Notes: a model not told the origin generated them from the letters alone. A DNA stretch of 64,000 nt from Acanthochlamys bracteata (GCA_019914995.1 CM034144.1:4433489-4497488); one strand, 5' to 3'; shown: positions 1 through 11,755, counted from the stretch's first letter. Program-made: numbers and translations.

Positions 1-436
1 TATCAATAGTTCTGAGTTGATATTAATAAATGATTTGGGCTTACTTTTTTTATAGTTAATTGATTTTGAAAAGAGTTATAACTTTGTCACACTATAAAAT
101 ATCTGAAATGAAATATATTTAGGCTCTGTTTTGGAATACAAATAAAGGAAGGAAAGGAAGGAAAAAGAAAAACAATTCTCCTCCTTTTGCCGTGTTTGGA
201 TTAGAGGTTACTGTTAGGGAGGAAAGAGAATGGGGGAGAGAAAGGGAGAAAATACACAGTGTTTCGTTTCTTTTTTTTCTTCATTCTGCCCTCGCTTTCG
301 TTCTCTCATTTTCGTCAACGCCGCCGCTCGCGTATAGCTTCCAGCCACCACGATCTCTCTCTAGTGCCACCGAATCAGCTTCCAGTTTCGGTAGCAGTAA
401 TCAATCAATATCTCTTTCATATTTTCGGTAAAGCAG

Positions 437-763
437 GTGAGTTTCGTGTTCGGTTCCAAATTTGTAGATTTTATTATTTCTTATTTTTAAAGAATTTTTT
501 GGTCGTATGTTTTTGTAGTTTGTTCTGTTTTTATTTTTCTAAAATTGTTGTTCCGATTTTGTAGTTGATCTGTTCTTTTCTGTTTTTTCATTTCCTGTAA
601 TTTTTCTTCTTGTTTGTTTCATGATTTTTCTGCATTTGTTTGGTTTTTCTGTTTTGTTAAAATTTTTTAGAAGTTTGAATCTGAGCTGATTCTTATTTCT
701 TGTAGTTCCTTTGTCTATTTCTCTGTTTTATTGTTGTTATTTTTCTTATCTTCTTCCATGTAG
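437..763 (+). other. Probable 5'-UTR intron of the small transporter-tail gene
   Basis: A 327-bp T-rich stretch begins with GTGAGTTTCG and ends with a pyrimidine-rich tract and CCATGTAG. The CT-rich sequence just before it (about 240-436) looks like a plant 5' leader and has no long frame joining the downstream reading frame. The prediction rests on splice-site consensus only. Confidence 0.45.
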
Positions 764-773
764 ACATCTCGGT

Positions 774-1001
774 ATGATGAACGCGTTGTTCATTCTCGCT
801 GGTGTTTGTGTCGCCGGAGTTCTGCTAACTTATTTTTTCACGCCAGAGACAAAGATGAGATCGTTGGAAGAGAATGAACAGCTTTTTGATGATGACGTTG
901 AAACGAATAATACAGATTATAGTGAAGGAGAAAGAGATTTATCGCCTTCATCGTCGACGGTGCCGCTGCAACTGCAGCAACAGCAAGAGGCGTTCCTCTG
1001 A
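774..1001 (+). CDS. Small protein resembling the C-terminal tail of a PHT1-type phosphate transporter
   Basis: The 75-residue product starts with one hydrophobic segment (about residues 3-22), followed by FFTPETKMRSLEENE and an acidic, Ser/Gln-rich tail. Plant PHT1 H+/phosphate symporters end with a last transmembrane helix followed by an ETKGRSLEE-like motif, and the PHT1;8/9 branch has a similar SLEENE version, so the family match is good. The other eleven helices are absent upstream. A CT-rich leader with a good donor (AAAGCAG|GTGAGT at 436/437) and an acceptor at 762-763 (CCATGTAG) place the double ATG at 774/777 just inside the second exon, so it could be a real transcribed short gene. 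The alternative is the last exon of a transporter whose earlier exons were lost or lie left of the window. Transport activity by itself is not plausible. Confidence 0.5.
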   Translation: MMNALFILAGVCVAGVLLTYFFTPETKMRSLEENEQLFDDDVETNNTDYSEGERDLSPSSSTVPLQLQQQQEAFL

Positions 1002-2985
1002 AGTTTACTAGCTTGCTGCCGTAATCTTCCTCCATTTGTCCGAAATTACTGAACTTGCAACTTTTTGTTTTTATGAAAATTTTGCAACGCAAGTTCTGTT
1101 TATTTTCTTTGTAATTTTATATTATTATTGTATATTTTGAAAAATAAAACTTATATTAAAGCGTGTTCTTTTAATATTATAATTCACCTCCTTTCTACTA
1201 ATAATTAATTTTTTAGTTCATTTTTAGCTGGATAAAAAAATACATAAATTACTTCTAAAATTACTATTTAAAAAATTAAATGTTTTTTAAATACTATTTA
1301 TAATAATTTATTTTTTAAATAGCTCACTTTTGCAATAACTAACTTCTAACAGAAAAAAACACTTAATGTTTGAATTGCAAATTTTTATTATGTTGATGAT
1401 ATCACTTAGCAACCATAAGACCGTGGTTTGTAACTTGTTCTTGTTAATGATATCGAACTAAATTTGAAACATTTTTGTATTGACTGTTTTTTATTTTTTA
1501 TAACAGTGACTGTCGAAAAAAAATATTTTTTTATTATTTGCACAAAATAAAAAATAAGATTTAATATTTTCATCTCAAAGATAAACAAAATTATGCAATT
1601 TATATGTTTTTTTCAATTATTATAAAAAAATACATGTACAAGGGCTTTTTTATCTTTCTACTTTTTTTTCTTTATTAATTTATCCAAACACTATCAAAAT
1701 TTTCTTCTTTTCTTCCTCCTCCTTCTTTTTCTATCTCTTTCTTTTTTTCTACTTCTACTTCTTTACGAACCCTTCATCCAAACACAGCTTTATATGAGGA
1801 CAACATACAAATCAATGAATCCATGAAAGTGAATTAAGCATACAAATCATGTCCATGGACTTATTCATGAAATGAAATAGCTTATCACGTAATACTTTTA
1901 GCATTCAAATCTAAGAATAAACATATTTAAGCATTAAGTATGTAAAAGAATCATATTAGCATTCAAATCCAAGAATGAACATATTTAAGCATCACATATG
2001 TTAAAACAGTCATATTTGTGCTCATGAACGTAGATAATTGGTATTAATTAGTGTGAAAACGCACTCACTCATGATAAGCACACTTAAAGATTTGATCAAC
2101 TATAGTTTACTCATCTCAACAAATAATTTGTGGACATATTGTTGGAAAAGAACTAGAAACAATCTAAAAATGGAGATGTGAAACACGTATATGATGCACT
2201 TTCATTAAAGCGTTATTTGCACCTCTCAAAGATTGCCTTTTGATCTATTAATACGAATTGCTTCCAAGTAGTATTCTCTACAGATTTTCCACAAAGCAAA
2301 AGTGAAAACTCTCTATACGGAGTTGAAAGAAATTTTCTTGTTAATATAATGGCTTGACAACTTTTCAAAGCATCTCTTCAAACAAATAACTACATATAAC
2401 TACCATACAAATAGATACTCAATTGAAGCCACTAATTCAAATTACTTCATTCAAAAAATAACTACCCCTTTACAATTCATTATGAAACTACTATTTTATT
2501 CATTATTATGTTTATACAATTCTAATAATCTCTCGCTTGTTTAAATATCAAATAAATAAACTCTCACCAGAATAATTGTAATATTTATGCATAAAGTAAG
2601 GTATCTTTCAATTTAAACTTGAGCTTAGTGCAAGTACTATAAAGTGTATGTCGAAATTTCAGATAGTAAAAGATTTTGAGCCAATTATTTGAAACCACAC
2701 ACAAACATTAATCTGTTATTTACTTTCCACGTAAATTAGCTTAGCACCTTTATTTATGGCCATGCGCTTATCCTATTTCATGAACTTTAATTAGATAACT
2801 CCAAATCTCATTTAAAGCGGCACCACTCTAAGTTCACGTAGGTGTGGTTCTTCCAGCATCTTTGTTATATTAAGATACTTGTCATGATTGACCGAACCTC
2901 ATTCAAAATTCAAATAGTTACAACAAGCACTATATCTTTTTTTTAAGGGACTTTATTTAAATATTTAATACTGAAGCTATTCACG
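1002..2985. other. Intergenic, AT-rich, no gene seen
   Basis: After the 3' end of the small gene there are only short chance reading frames. The only structure I see is a tandem duplication near 1.9-2.0 kb, listed separately. Confidence 0.6.
1898..2012. repeat. Tandem duplication, 58-bp period
   Basis: Two copies of a block containing GCATTCAAATC, AAGAAT and AACATATTTAAGCAT start at 1901 and 1959 and differ at only a few positions. Confidence 0.6.
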
Positions 2986-3224
2986 TAAGAATTCCTTAAG
3001 AGTTGGAATTCTAATAGGAAAGCCAAATAGAATTTTAGGAATTTTATTTGCTTTAGAATAAGAATTTCTTAGGAGTTTGAATTCTAGTAGATTACTCTTT
3101 TACTTGTTGAGTATACATTATAAAGTGGTGTAAGGCCTTAAGGGAAGGCATCTTTTGGCATATTAATAAACTTAGTTTTAGCTTCAATTGCAATTCTAAT
3201 TTGTGCAATCCATAAGGCGTATCA
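2986..3224 (+). repeat. 5' LTR of the gutted gypsy element
   Basis: It shares long stretches with the block at 4049-4294, for example GATTACTCTTTTACTTGTTG, AAAGTGGTGTAA and TTGTGCAATCCA. It ends in CA just before a tRNA-primer-like site. The outer boundary is approximate. Confidence 0.6.
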
Positions 3225-4048
3225 ACTTGGTTTCAGATCAACTCTATGGGGAAAAACCATGCTAATACTCTCAACTCACCTAAGACACCCGAGCCTTCCA
3301 TTGTAAATTACAACTCTTGTACACTCCGACTTCTTCAAACCGTAACCTGTAAAATCGGAGGATAATAGCTTAGTATGAGAGACATGATGAGATTGGTGTA
3401 TCATAAGTAGTTAATTACATTACTCATTGGCATCCTCCCTGGTTGACCGACATGATCATAAGCTTAGGTATAAATACTATGCTCCTTCCTCTATTGTTGA
3501 ACCAGTTAAGCCACCAACCTATGGGCTCGTCTTGCCCCCGACGTCTAAGGTCCATTTAGTGTTCCATGTCTTTTAGCTCAACGATGTGAAATGAGTGTCC
3601 CTCTATATTTTTCAACAGTTAACTCCACTCGATTCTTTGACCTGCCTCGAGCACGAGACCGATTTTCAAGCGTAGGAGAGTGATGTGCATCCAGAGGAAC
3701 CGGAGATGGTAGAAGCTCCCTCTTGAAGTATTGCCACGAGTAGCCACCCTCGCCGGAGCCTTTGTTTAAGCCAACAAACAGCACCAGCCTGCTGGACCGT
3801 CGAGGTGTAAACCATGATAGACCAGTAGAACAACAAGCATTTAGGTACATGTGGCACCCGAGTGCAGACCCGAATTTGCACCCGAGTGCCTCTATTGGTG
3901 CCAAAATCACCCGGGTACCATTTTAATGGTGACAGAGCACTTTTGCTTGGCGCCAACCCTGGTTATTATTTGAAAGGTAATTCGGGTGCAATATATGTAC
4001 TTAGCATCCTGCCCAGGTCTGTCCACTTAGGTAGTTAGTTCCAAATAG

Positions 4049-4294
4049 TGTGGAAATAGGAATTCCTTAGGAGTTGAAATTCTAGCAGGAAACCCGAATA
4101 TAGTTTTAGGAATTCTATTTGCTTTGAATAAGAATGCCTTAGGAGTTAGAGTTCTAGTAGATTACTCTTTTACTTGTTGAGAATACATAATAAAGTGGTG
4201 TAATGCGTCAAGGGAAGACCTCTTTTCGCAAATTAATAAAATTATTTTTAGCTAGGATTCTAGTTCTAGTTTGTGCAATCCACAAGGTGTATAA
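4049..4294 (+). repeat. 3' LTR of the gutted gypsy element
   Basis: This is the second copy of the LTR block. It begins near TGTGGAAATAGG and diverges from the 5' copy by scattered substitutions and small indels, which suggests an old insertion. Confidence 0.6.
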
Positions 4295-7200
4295 TAACAT
4301 CTTATTATTTAAGTTGTATTTGATTGTTATTGTATTCCTTCTTCTCTATGGGTGTCACAGCAACGATGAGTATGGCTCGTTGGATTGTTGCGGATTGTTG
4401 CTATTGCTGTTTTGTTGTTGATGTTAAGCTGTAGTTGTTATTGATTGTGTTACACATTGTGCAGATAACACCCTAGTAGTGGATAGGGCCCGTTCACTTC
4501 GGCATCGTAAGCCATCTAGGGGCTACACCAGCTGCCTAGGATGCAAAATATAACACAAACCAGTTTTGGTGGCTGACTGGATGATAGTGTCAAGTATGAG
4601 TCTAGTATTTTATTTACTTTATTAGTGTTAAACTAAGATTATAGTATCTTATTTACATTCTTAAATTATTCTTAGACAGGAGCTGTATTAGGATAGAAAC
4701 TCTAGTAGCGAGTTATAAATAAGTCTTACATTTATGTATTAGATAGAGCGGAAAGACAATGAAGTTATTTCTTTTACCTTAGGTTAGCCTCTGTATAAGT
4801 TCTTTTAGCTTTTATAGTTTCATAATGCAATAGATTGGTACTACTACAATTGCAGTTGTTGATGTGAACAGGTTGTTGGTTGAGCTGAATGCATTATGCA
4901 ATCCTAACCTACTACCTTTGCTGATACATCAAACAACAAATTACTGTTGTCCATACTTAACCTAATTAATTAAGAATTTAACACTCCCTGTAGCTTGAGC
5001 TGAATATAACTATCACCTATAACCAGCTTGCAACAGTACTCTTTAAAATATAAGTCTAAACAAGCTTAATAACTTTAGATCTGGAGAAAAAACGACGGCA
5101 ATTATGTTTTTATTTTGTTAAAGCTTAATCTTTTTAATCGAATTTTCGTATATCTTCTGCTCTGGTATCGAATTTAAGATAAAAAAATATACTTTTAAGA
5201 TAATGCAACCCAATACAAGGGTTTTTAATTTGTTCTTATAATTCTTTACTATGTATGAAGATAACGCAACCCAATACGAGGGTTTTTAATTTGTTCATAT
5301 AATTCTTTACTTATATATGATTAATGATTGTATATACTTTTAACTTGAAATATTTTTCTCTAATGCTATTCTCTTTCTTCATAGAAAGAATACGATTTTT
5401 GTTGAAATTATTATAGTCATGAAGATAAACATATAAGATGAGCAATTTTAGAAGTAGAATGCTAAATTCAGGATAAACTTGAAAATTTGGCTATATATCA
5501 AGTGTTACATTATTTTAAAATTTCTTGTCAAATATCATCTTTATTGACATTAAGTGGGTACAAAGCTATCAAAATTTTAATTTAAATCTTAAAATCTTAC
5601 GATTTTATAATTTTACTTCACCAAAACGATCCTATTTCAAGTAAAATCTTTTTCGAGTAAACTTTCACCCGGACCCCGATTTAAATTTTAAAATCGATGA
5701 GATCCCAATCTTTTTTTGATTTTATACAAGTTTACTTCTTAAAAAAATTATATTAACTGATTTGAGGGAGTTTTTTATAAAATTGTACGAGAGTTTTTAT
5801 AAAATTTAAGAAGATTTTCTGAAAAAGTATATTTTGAGAGATTTTGTATAAAATATAGAAGAGTTTTTTTATAAAATTTAAAAGAAACTTTTTAAAAATT
5901 TGTAAATATATTTAAAAATCTTTTAAAATATTAGAAAAGTTTTTATAAAAGATACTTAATGGTTTTTAAAAAAATTTTATAAAATTTATCAGTATGTAAA
6001 ATCTTATAATTTTATTTTAAAATCTAAATTTTACGATCCTACTCAAGTGGAATGATCTTAACTTAAAACTCTGATTTTCACAACCTCGAGTGGGTTAGCT
6101 TTAGGCTCAAATTGTCAAAATTGGTTACGAAAATTTTAATTTATTATATCAATTAGATACCATCATATGATTTAGAAACTTATTTTGCCAACCATTTTCT
6201 GAGGCTAGTAAACACTTGAGCTTCTACAAGCTTTTCGTCTCGGAAATCTGAAGTAAGAAATTGACCTATCGTCTATTTTAGTTAATCTGTCAAGGTTATT
6301 TGTGAGAGTATGAGCTACTAGTTTATGTATGACCTTAACTCAAGTGCCTGTTTACAAAAATGGTTACAACTACCACCGTTGCTGAAAAATCATGCAACAC
6401 AGCGACCCTTTGGGGATCATCACAAAATCATTCAACAAGAGATGAAGTTGCAGCCAATAAGGAAGATCTTAGTTTGCAATCTTTTAACATTTCTTCCTGT
6501 AAGGATGTGCTTCTTTTTGTGAATTCAATTTTTCTGACCAAAAATTAAATTTTCAACATTTTCTATATTATTTTTTACTAGAAACATTACATTTAATAAC
6601 TTACTTTCAAAATTTACTTTCAATATAACTAATAATTCTCTTTCTTACAAAAAATAAATACAAAAATAAATTCACTTTCAGCAATAAGTTTTGAAGTACT
6701 CAATTCTCCTAATATATTTTTCATAACTCACTTCCACAAAATGTAAACAAGTTTAAAATTGCTTGTATAGAAAGGTGCCTACTATTGCACAGGTTAAGAG
6801 GGAGAACACGACAGCGACCGATTTGTAGAAAGGAGGTTGTAGACATTTACAAATAAAGTAGAAAGTTAAAGGAGAGTCAATTACATTATGGGTCTTTTAG
6901 AGTACTGAGATCCTTCCTTCTCAACTACAAATCTGCATTTTTTACATAGTTGGGGATTATCAAGACAAACAGAAGTGTTACAACCCTCGATTCATTACGA
7001 AGGGTAGTAATTTATTGTCAGATGTATTAGTAAGTAGAAAAGAAAAGATGAAGTTTTCAGATGCCATTAGAGCAATAGACTTATTGGATTACAGATTTGA
7101 GTCTTAATTTTATTTAGTTCTCACACGCTATCACAGCAATAAAGATGTATGCATGTTTATTGTAGCTTTCTTTTTTACCATAACATATTCAAGGTTTCTT

Positions 7201-7861
7201 TATGCCGTGCCTCAATTACAGGACCTTATAGTAGCAAGTTGTTTGAATTATTCTTTTTGATTCTTATCCACGTCCTCTCAAATTGATGATTTCTGATATC
7301 TGTGTGATTCATCACTTAGTAAATGAGTAAAGTGACGTGCGGTAGGACACATCCATCTTCAAATTATTTTCTAGTCATATTTGGGTGAAAAAGATCAAAA
7401 AAATCCTCCATTCAAATTTCAGCATAGAGCTGAACTCTGCTTAAAATTCAAAACTGATTTTTAAATCATACATTGTGATTCTAAATGCATTCATAAAAAC
7501 TTTCAAACAATGATTGATTCAGAAAAGTACTATTGACTTTCATGTATAAATAAATGTTATTACCAAACGGAGTTGGTGTTTGTTGTGGATGCGTAATTCT
7601 CTACTGCCTCCTAATTTTAGATAGTTGATCTAAATACACAGTTTCTTGCGGTCAACATAAAAGAGATCCAAAATTCTTAACTGCAAAGTTTCTATCAGGC
7701 TTGAACTTCAAATGCCAGGGGAGTATGTGAACAGATTTTACTTGATGCTTCTCCGTTTGCAAGTGCACATGGTGTTCCCCAAGCGCTAGCAGCCTCTTTG
7801 GATCAACGCATACAATGTTTGGAAGAAGCGACCTAAATCGACAGAAACCATCTACAAAACA
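4295..7861. other. Intergenic, no gene recognised
   Basis: AT-rich DNA with many stops in all frames. The part at 4585-4800 has the look of a lone LTR, but I see no second copy. A tandem duplication at 5.2-5.3 kb is listed separately. The frames at 6325-6548 are short, overlap each other and match nothing I know. Confidence 0.55.
5198..5321. repeat. Tandem duplication, about 61-bp period
   Basis: The block GATAATGCAACCCAATAC, AGGGTTTTTAATTTGTTC, ATAATTCTTTACT occurs twice in a row with only about three differences. The near identity indicates a recent local duplication. Confidence 0.75.
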
Positions 7862-8380
7862 ATGTTAGAATACCCGGACTGGACGACGACCCAAAACTGT
7901 GCCCGAGTCGCCGGATTTCAGATTGACTCAGCGGGTCGATGGGTCAACCCGTCAGGTCAATCTATTATTAGTCTACCGGAGTGGTCTGCCGGAGTGCGAG
8001 GCAGCACTACCAGCACCCAATTAGGCAACATTATAACATCCAATAACGCCAACAACTATAACATCAACAACATTCATCAATAAATCAACAATATCAAAAC
8101 CATCTAGCAATACAACAACATCAACACATCCATCAATAACATCAACAATATCAAACTAGAAGAATGGAGAATAATGTTTATGAGAACCTATGGAACCAAT
8201 TTACACTCCAAGACTTTCAAAGATGTCGAACATCCAGATCAGAGAAAACAAAAATGGTCCGGCCAAATCTACCACTCCACAGTAAAAATCAAACTCATAC
8301 CTTGTAAGCAATCACAATTCTCAGCTTCCTTGCGCTCAACATCCAACACACCGTCAATCAATTCAGCTCCTTCCATGTAA
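7862..8380 (+). pseudogene. Unrecognised, probably broken coding remnant
   Basis: A frame from 7862 to 8083 gives 73 residues rich in Trp and Gly (YPDWTTTQNCARVAGF, then GRWVNPSGQ and LPEWSAGVRG) and ends in an Asn-rich stretch. Beyond the stop, reading frames continue with Gln/His-rich sequence (8090-8160) and ENLWNQFTLQDFQRC at about 8175-8220. The composition looks like former protein-coding sequence, such as a regulatory protein with N/Q-rich tracts, but I do not recognise the family. No splice sites clearly join the pieces. It lies head-to-head with the PAL fragment on the other strand. Confidence 0.3.
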
Positions 8381-8483
8381 TGGCGCTTCACCTAGTTATT
8401 CCTTGCACCAGACTTATCCGGCCTAAAGATTTGTCCATACAGACCAGACCGGATCGAATCCATCGTACCTTGTTCGAGATCCA

Positions 8484-8827
8484 TTAGAACGGACGGGCAA
8501 CATTGATGATTGGGTAATCATTGATGGAGTTGAACTCATGCTCTATGGCATGAGGCGCCATGCGGATGACTTCAATTTGCGAGCCCGAGCCATTGGGTGA
8601 AGTCCGGAGTGCGTAATCGTCCTGATTCAACTTCGTTAATGGGTCCATATGGTGCTTCCTCTTCGCTTCTGCCATGTAATCGCTGCCTTCAAGGAGGTAC
8701 ACGATTGCTGCGGCAGCTTCGATTTGTCCTGAGTGATGTTTCAATTCATGAGTCAATGGGTCTGTAATCTCCAGCTTCCCGTTCATGGCTTCACAAACCG
8801 CCGACAGTGTAACTGTACCAATGAAGA
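8484..8827 (-). pseudogene. Phenylalanine ammonia-lyase fragment
   Basis: The minus strand encodes about 110 residues that match the central to C-terminal part of plant PAL. Recognisable steps are [40 protein letters not shown] and [11 protein letters not shown], corresponding to family motifs such as LTHKLKHHPGQIEAAA, YALRTSPQWLGPQIEVIR and SVNDNPLIDVSR. The Trp-Leu-Gly after YALRTSP is altered, a stop follows VARPF, and neither the MIO active-site (Ala-Ser-Gly) region nor the C-terminus is present. PAL deaminates phenylalanine to cinnamate at the start of phenylpropanoid synthesis. This piece cannot do that and is a decayed duplicate. Confidence 0.8.
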
Positions 8828-8882
8828 AGGTTCGCTTCGTAGCAAACCATATCTTGAGATCTTAATCACCGCCGTAGGTTCC

Positions 8883-9018
8883 AGAAACAATTGATGAAGA
8901 AATAATAATAGAATTGAATAATATTGAATGATGAATCACTAGAGTTTACACATACAGATATTTATAAAATATATATAATGAGCTTGTATTATATATAGTC
9001 CGATAATACAGTCCAATA
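8883..9018 (-). repeat. 3' LTR of copia element
   Basis: A 136-bp copy matching 12199-12334 with about ten differences. On the element strand it is preceded by a purine-rich stretch (TTTGAAGGAGGA, 9019-9030). Confidence 0.9.
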
Positions 9019-9031
9019 TCCTCCTTCAAAC

Positions 9032-9421
9032 TCATGATGGGTCAAACAGCATGAATTTGTTCAATAATATTTTAAATCTCAGTATCGGATGCGATTTTGT
9101 AAAGAAATCTGTCAGTTGATCAGTAGAGCTAATATGTGGTAAAGAAATAGTACTTAACAGAAAATGCTCACGAACGAAGTGACACTCAATCTCAATATGT
9201 TTCGTTCGTTCATGAAAAACCGAATTGCTTGCAATCTGAATAGCACTCCAATTGTCATAGTAAAGAGGAGTAGCTTTTGCAAAAGTAACCCCCATATTAA
9301 TAAGTAATCTCCGCACATGAATAATCTCCTTTGTGGTAGCGACCATAGCTCGATACTTCGGCCTCATTGAAGAAGAATAAGCAACGACATTACGCTTCTT
9401 CATCGCGCTATGAAAAATCAT
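9032..9421 (-). pseudogene. Copia RNase H remnant
   Basis: The frame contains YSSSMRPKYRAMVATTKEII, LYYDNWSAIQIASN, FHERTKHIEIECHFVREH and STDQLTDFFTK, matching copia RNase H motifs (SSTEAEYRA, CDNQSAIxIAxNPVFHERTKHI, DxFTK). The E of TEAEYRA and the WxSKKQ start are altered. The frame differs from the preceding RT frame, so it is separated by a frameshift around 9422-9487. Confidence 0.8.
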
Positions 9422-9487
9422 GAATCACCAATAAATAAGTAGAAACTGTAGTAGAACGCTAGTGGTTGGATCACCAGCCCAATCTGA

Positions 9488-10803
9488 TCAAGAAAGCTCA
9501 AGCTCTAATGTAGATGTAGAAGACATAAACAAAGAGCGAGTAATAGTGCCTTGAAGATATCTGAGAATTCTGAGTAAAGCACTATAATGTGCTGATCGCG
9601 GTGCAGAAACAAATTGGCTGACCACATTTACTGCATGAGAAATATCTGGCCTAGTCATACAAATATAGACAAGCTGACCGACAAGCCGTCTGTACCGAGT
9701 AGGATCTGTGAGAGGCTCACCATCTGTAGGACGAAGTTTCACATGAAGCTCTAAAGGAGTATCAACCGTCCGACTATCAGATAAGCCTGCAGATTTAATA
9801 ATGTCAGAAGTATATTTTTGTTGAGAGATAAGAATTCTTCTAGTACTTTGCACAATCTCCAATTTAAGAAAATAGCGTAAATATCCAAGATCCTTCATCT
9901 GAAACTGTTGATGTAGGTGCTTTTTCGTAGCTGCAATACCTGCAATATCATCCCCTGTTAAAATCATATCATCGACATATAATAACAGGAGTACCCGCCC
10001 TTGCGGTGAGGACCGCACAAATAAGGAGTGATCTTGAGAACTCTGCTGAAATCCTGCCTCTGTAATAGCTCGACGAAAACACTCAAACCAAGCTCTAGGA
10101 GCCTGTTTAAGTCCATAAATAGCACGACGAAGACGATATACATGACCCGGAGGAGTAGAAAGACCTGAAGGTGGCTGCATATAAACAACCTCCGATAATG
10201 TACCATGAAGAAAAGCATTCTTCACATCCATCTGATAAAGAGGCCACTGACGTATAGCAGCGACTGCTAATAGAGTGTGAACAGTCGTCATCTGGGCACA
10301 GGAGCAAATGTCTCATCATAATCAATCCCATGCTCCTGAGTAAAGCCTTTGGCAGCAAGTCGAGCCTTATGCCTCTCAATGGAGCCATCAGGTCGATATT
10401 TAACCTTAAAAACCCATTTGCAACTGATAGGCTGTACTCTCTCCGGTAATGGAACTACATCCCAAGTACCTGTCTGCTGAAATGCATGAAACTCCTCTGC
10501 CATTGCATCTCGCCACTCATGATACTGAATTTCCTCTTGGTAAGAATTAGGTTCACGAGTAGTATGAATAGAAGTAAGAAATGAATGAAACTGTGAAGAG
10601 TATGATGTGAGGGTGGCAAAACCAAACTTATCAAGCGGATCTGAACAATCTGGTGTAAAACGAGTAGGAGGACGATGAGGACGTTGTGACTGTCGAACAA
10701 GTGGTGGTGGAGATGTAGATAAACTGGATACTAGAGAAATTGAAGAAGAATGGGGAAGATCCTCGTTAGCCAGCGTTTGAGTCGTCGAAGAAGGGACGGT
10801 CAA
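9488..10803 (-). pseudogene. Copia reverse transcriptase (two overlapping frames)
   Basis: The first part (10803-10288) carries the copia RT start: WRDAMAEEFHAFQQTGTWDV, KWVFKVKYRPDGSIERHKAR and GIDYDETFAPV. A frameshift near 10290 leads into 10291-9488 with QMDVKNAFLHG, YGLKQAPRAWFECF and the catalytic YVDDM, then the connection region (TRPDISHAVNVVSQFV, RILRYLQGT). The catalytic residues survive, but the frame is broken at the start and near 9480. It would have copied element RNA into DNA in the cytoplasmic particle. Confidence 0.85.
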
Positions 10804-11755
10804 TAGAGGAAAGTAATGGAGTAGGATCTATAGACATGTGAGAAGAGTCAGATGAACTGGATGAAAGAGAATGCGATGGTGTTAGAAATTGAACATCAGG
10901 AAGTGAAGAGGAAAAATAAGGAGAGTCTTCAAGAAAAGTGACGTGACGAGAAATACGAAGTCGGCGTGCTGCAGGATCATAACATCGATACCCCTTATGT
11001 TCCGAACTAATGGCAAGCAAGACACACTTGACTGATCGAGCAGTCAATTTTATCCGCTCAGTCGAAGGAAGTAGAACAAAACAAGTGCATCCAAAAGTGC
11101 GGATCATACTATAGTCTGGAGGAGATAAAAATAAACTCTCATGAGGTGTCTTACCAGACAAAGTAGATGACGGAGTAATATTGATAAGATTAACAGAGGT
11201 AAGAATAGCTTCTGCCCAAAAAATTTGAGGAACTGAAGAGGAGAGCAAGAGAGAGCGAGCAGTTTCAAGAATATGACGATGCTTACGTTCCGCTACTCCA
11301 TTCTGTTCAGGTGTATAAGGACAAGATTGTTGAAAAAGGGTGCCATGAGACTGTAAGATGGATCTCATAGTAGAAGATGTATATTCTCTAGCACCACTTG
11401 ATTGAACAAACTGAGTAGTCAAAGTCTCCCATAATAATGCAGCAGTCGGGATGTCTTCAAGATGTGGCCGAAGAGATCGATCAACAGATGCAATGATAAA
11501 TGTAAAAATTCGTTCATCATGATCATCCCAAATATCCTGCGCAATACGAATGTTATTCTTTACTTCAATAGAAGCATCATCTGGTGGTGAGAGAGGACGC
11601 TGAATAGAGCCATCAAGATGACCAAGAAGACGACGTCCACGAAGAATAGTTCTAACTGAGGCAGCCCATTCAGCCCAATCATCAGCAGTACTTAAAAAAA
11701 AGTCTGTGGATGTCGGTAGAAAGTCCCGAAAGAACTCAGACGAAGGCATCATCAA
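10766..11755 (-). pseudogene. Copia gag N-terminus fused in frame to integrase C-terminal half
   Basis: This is one 329-residue open frame. Residues 1 to about 125 look like a copia gag start (SVRTILRGRRLLGHLDG, IWDDHDERIFTFI, LLWETLTTQF). At about residue 127 the sequence switches to integrase: AREYTSSTMRSILQSHGT, CPYTPEQNGVAERKHRHI (which holds the last acidic catalytic residue), then FGCTCFVLLP and KGYRCYDPAARRL. The zinc knuckle, protease, integrase HHCC zinc domain and first two catalytic Asp residues are deleted. The joint is in frame and leaves no stop. Any protein made would be inactive as integrase. Confidence 0.85.

Larger units (their letters stand above)
2986..4294 (+). mobile_element. 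Gutted Ty3/gypsy LTR retrotransposon
   Basis: Two related LTR-like blocks (about 2986-3224 and 4049-4294) flank only about 820 bp. Right after the first is TGGTTTCAGATCA (3228-3240), close to the initiator-Met tRNA primer-binding site TGGTATCAGAGC. The interior reads, on the plus strand at about 3450-3580, as the end of a gypsy integrase: KLRYKYY, then a proline-rich stretch, then KVHLVFHV, the usual tail motif KVHPVFHVSxLK. Stops and frameshifts follow. Gag, protease, RT and RNase H are missing. The minus-strand frames at 3578-3956 are antisense to this relic and are not genes. Confidence 0.65.

Noticed and set aside
3578..3956. Two overlapping minus-strand frames of about 100 codons
   Set aside because: They lie antisense to a plus-strand gypsy integrase tail and match no family.
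4585..4800. Possible solo copia LTR
   Set aside because: No second copy, primer-binding site or target duplication could be shown in the window.
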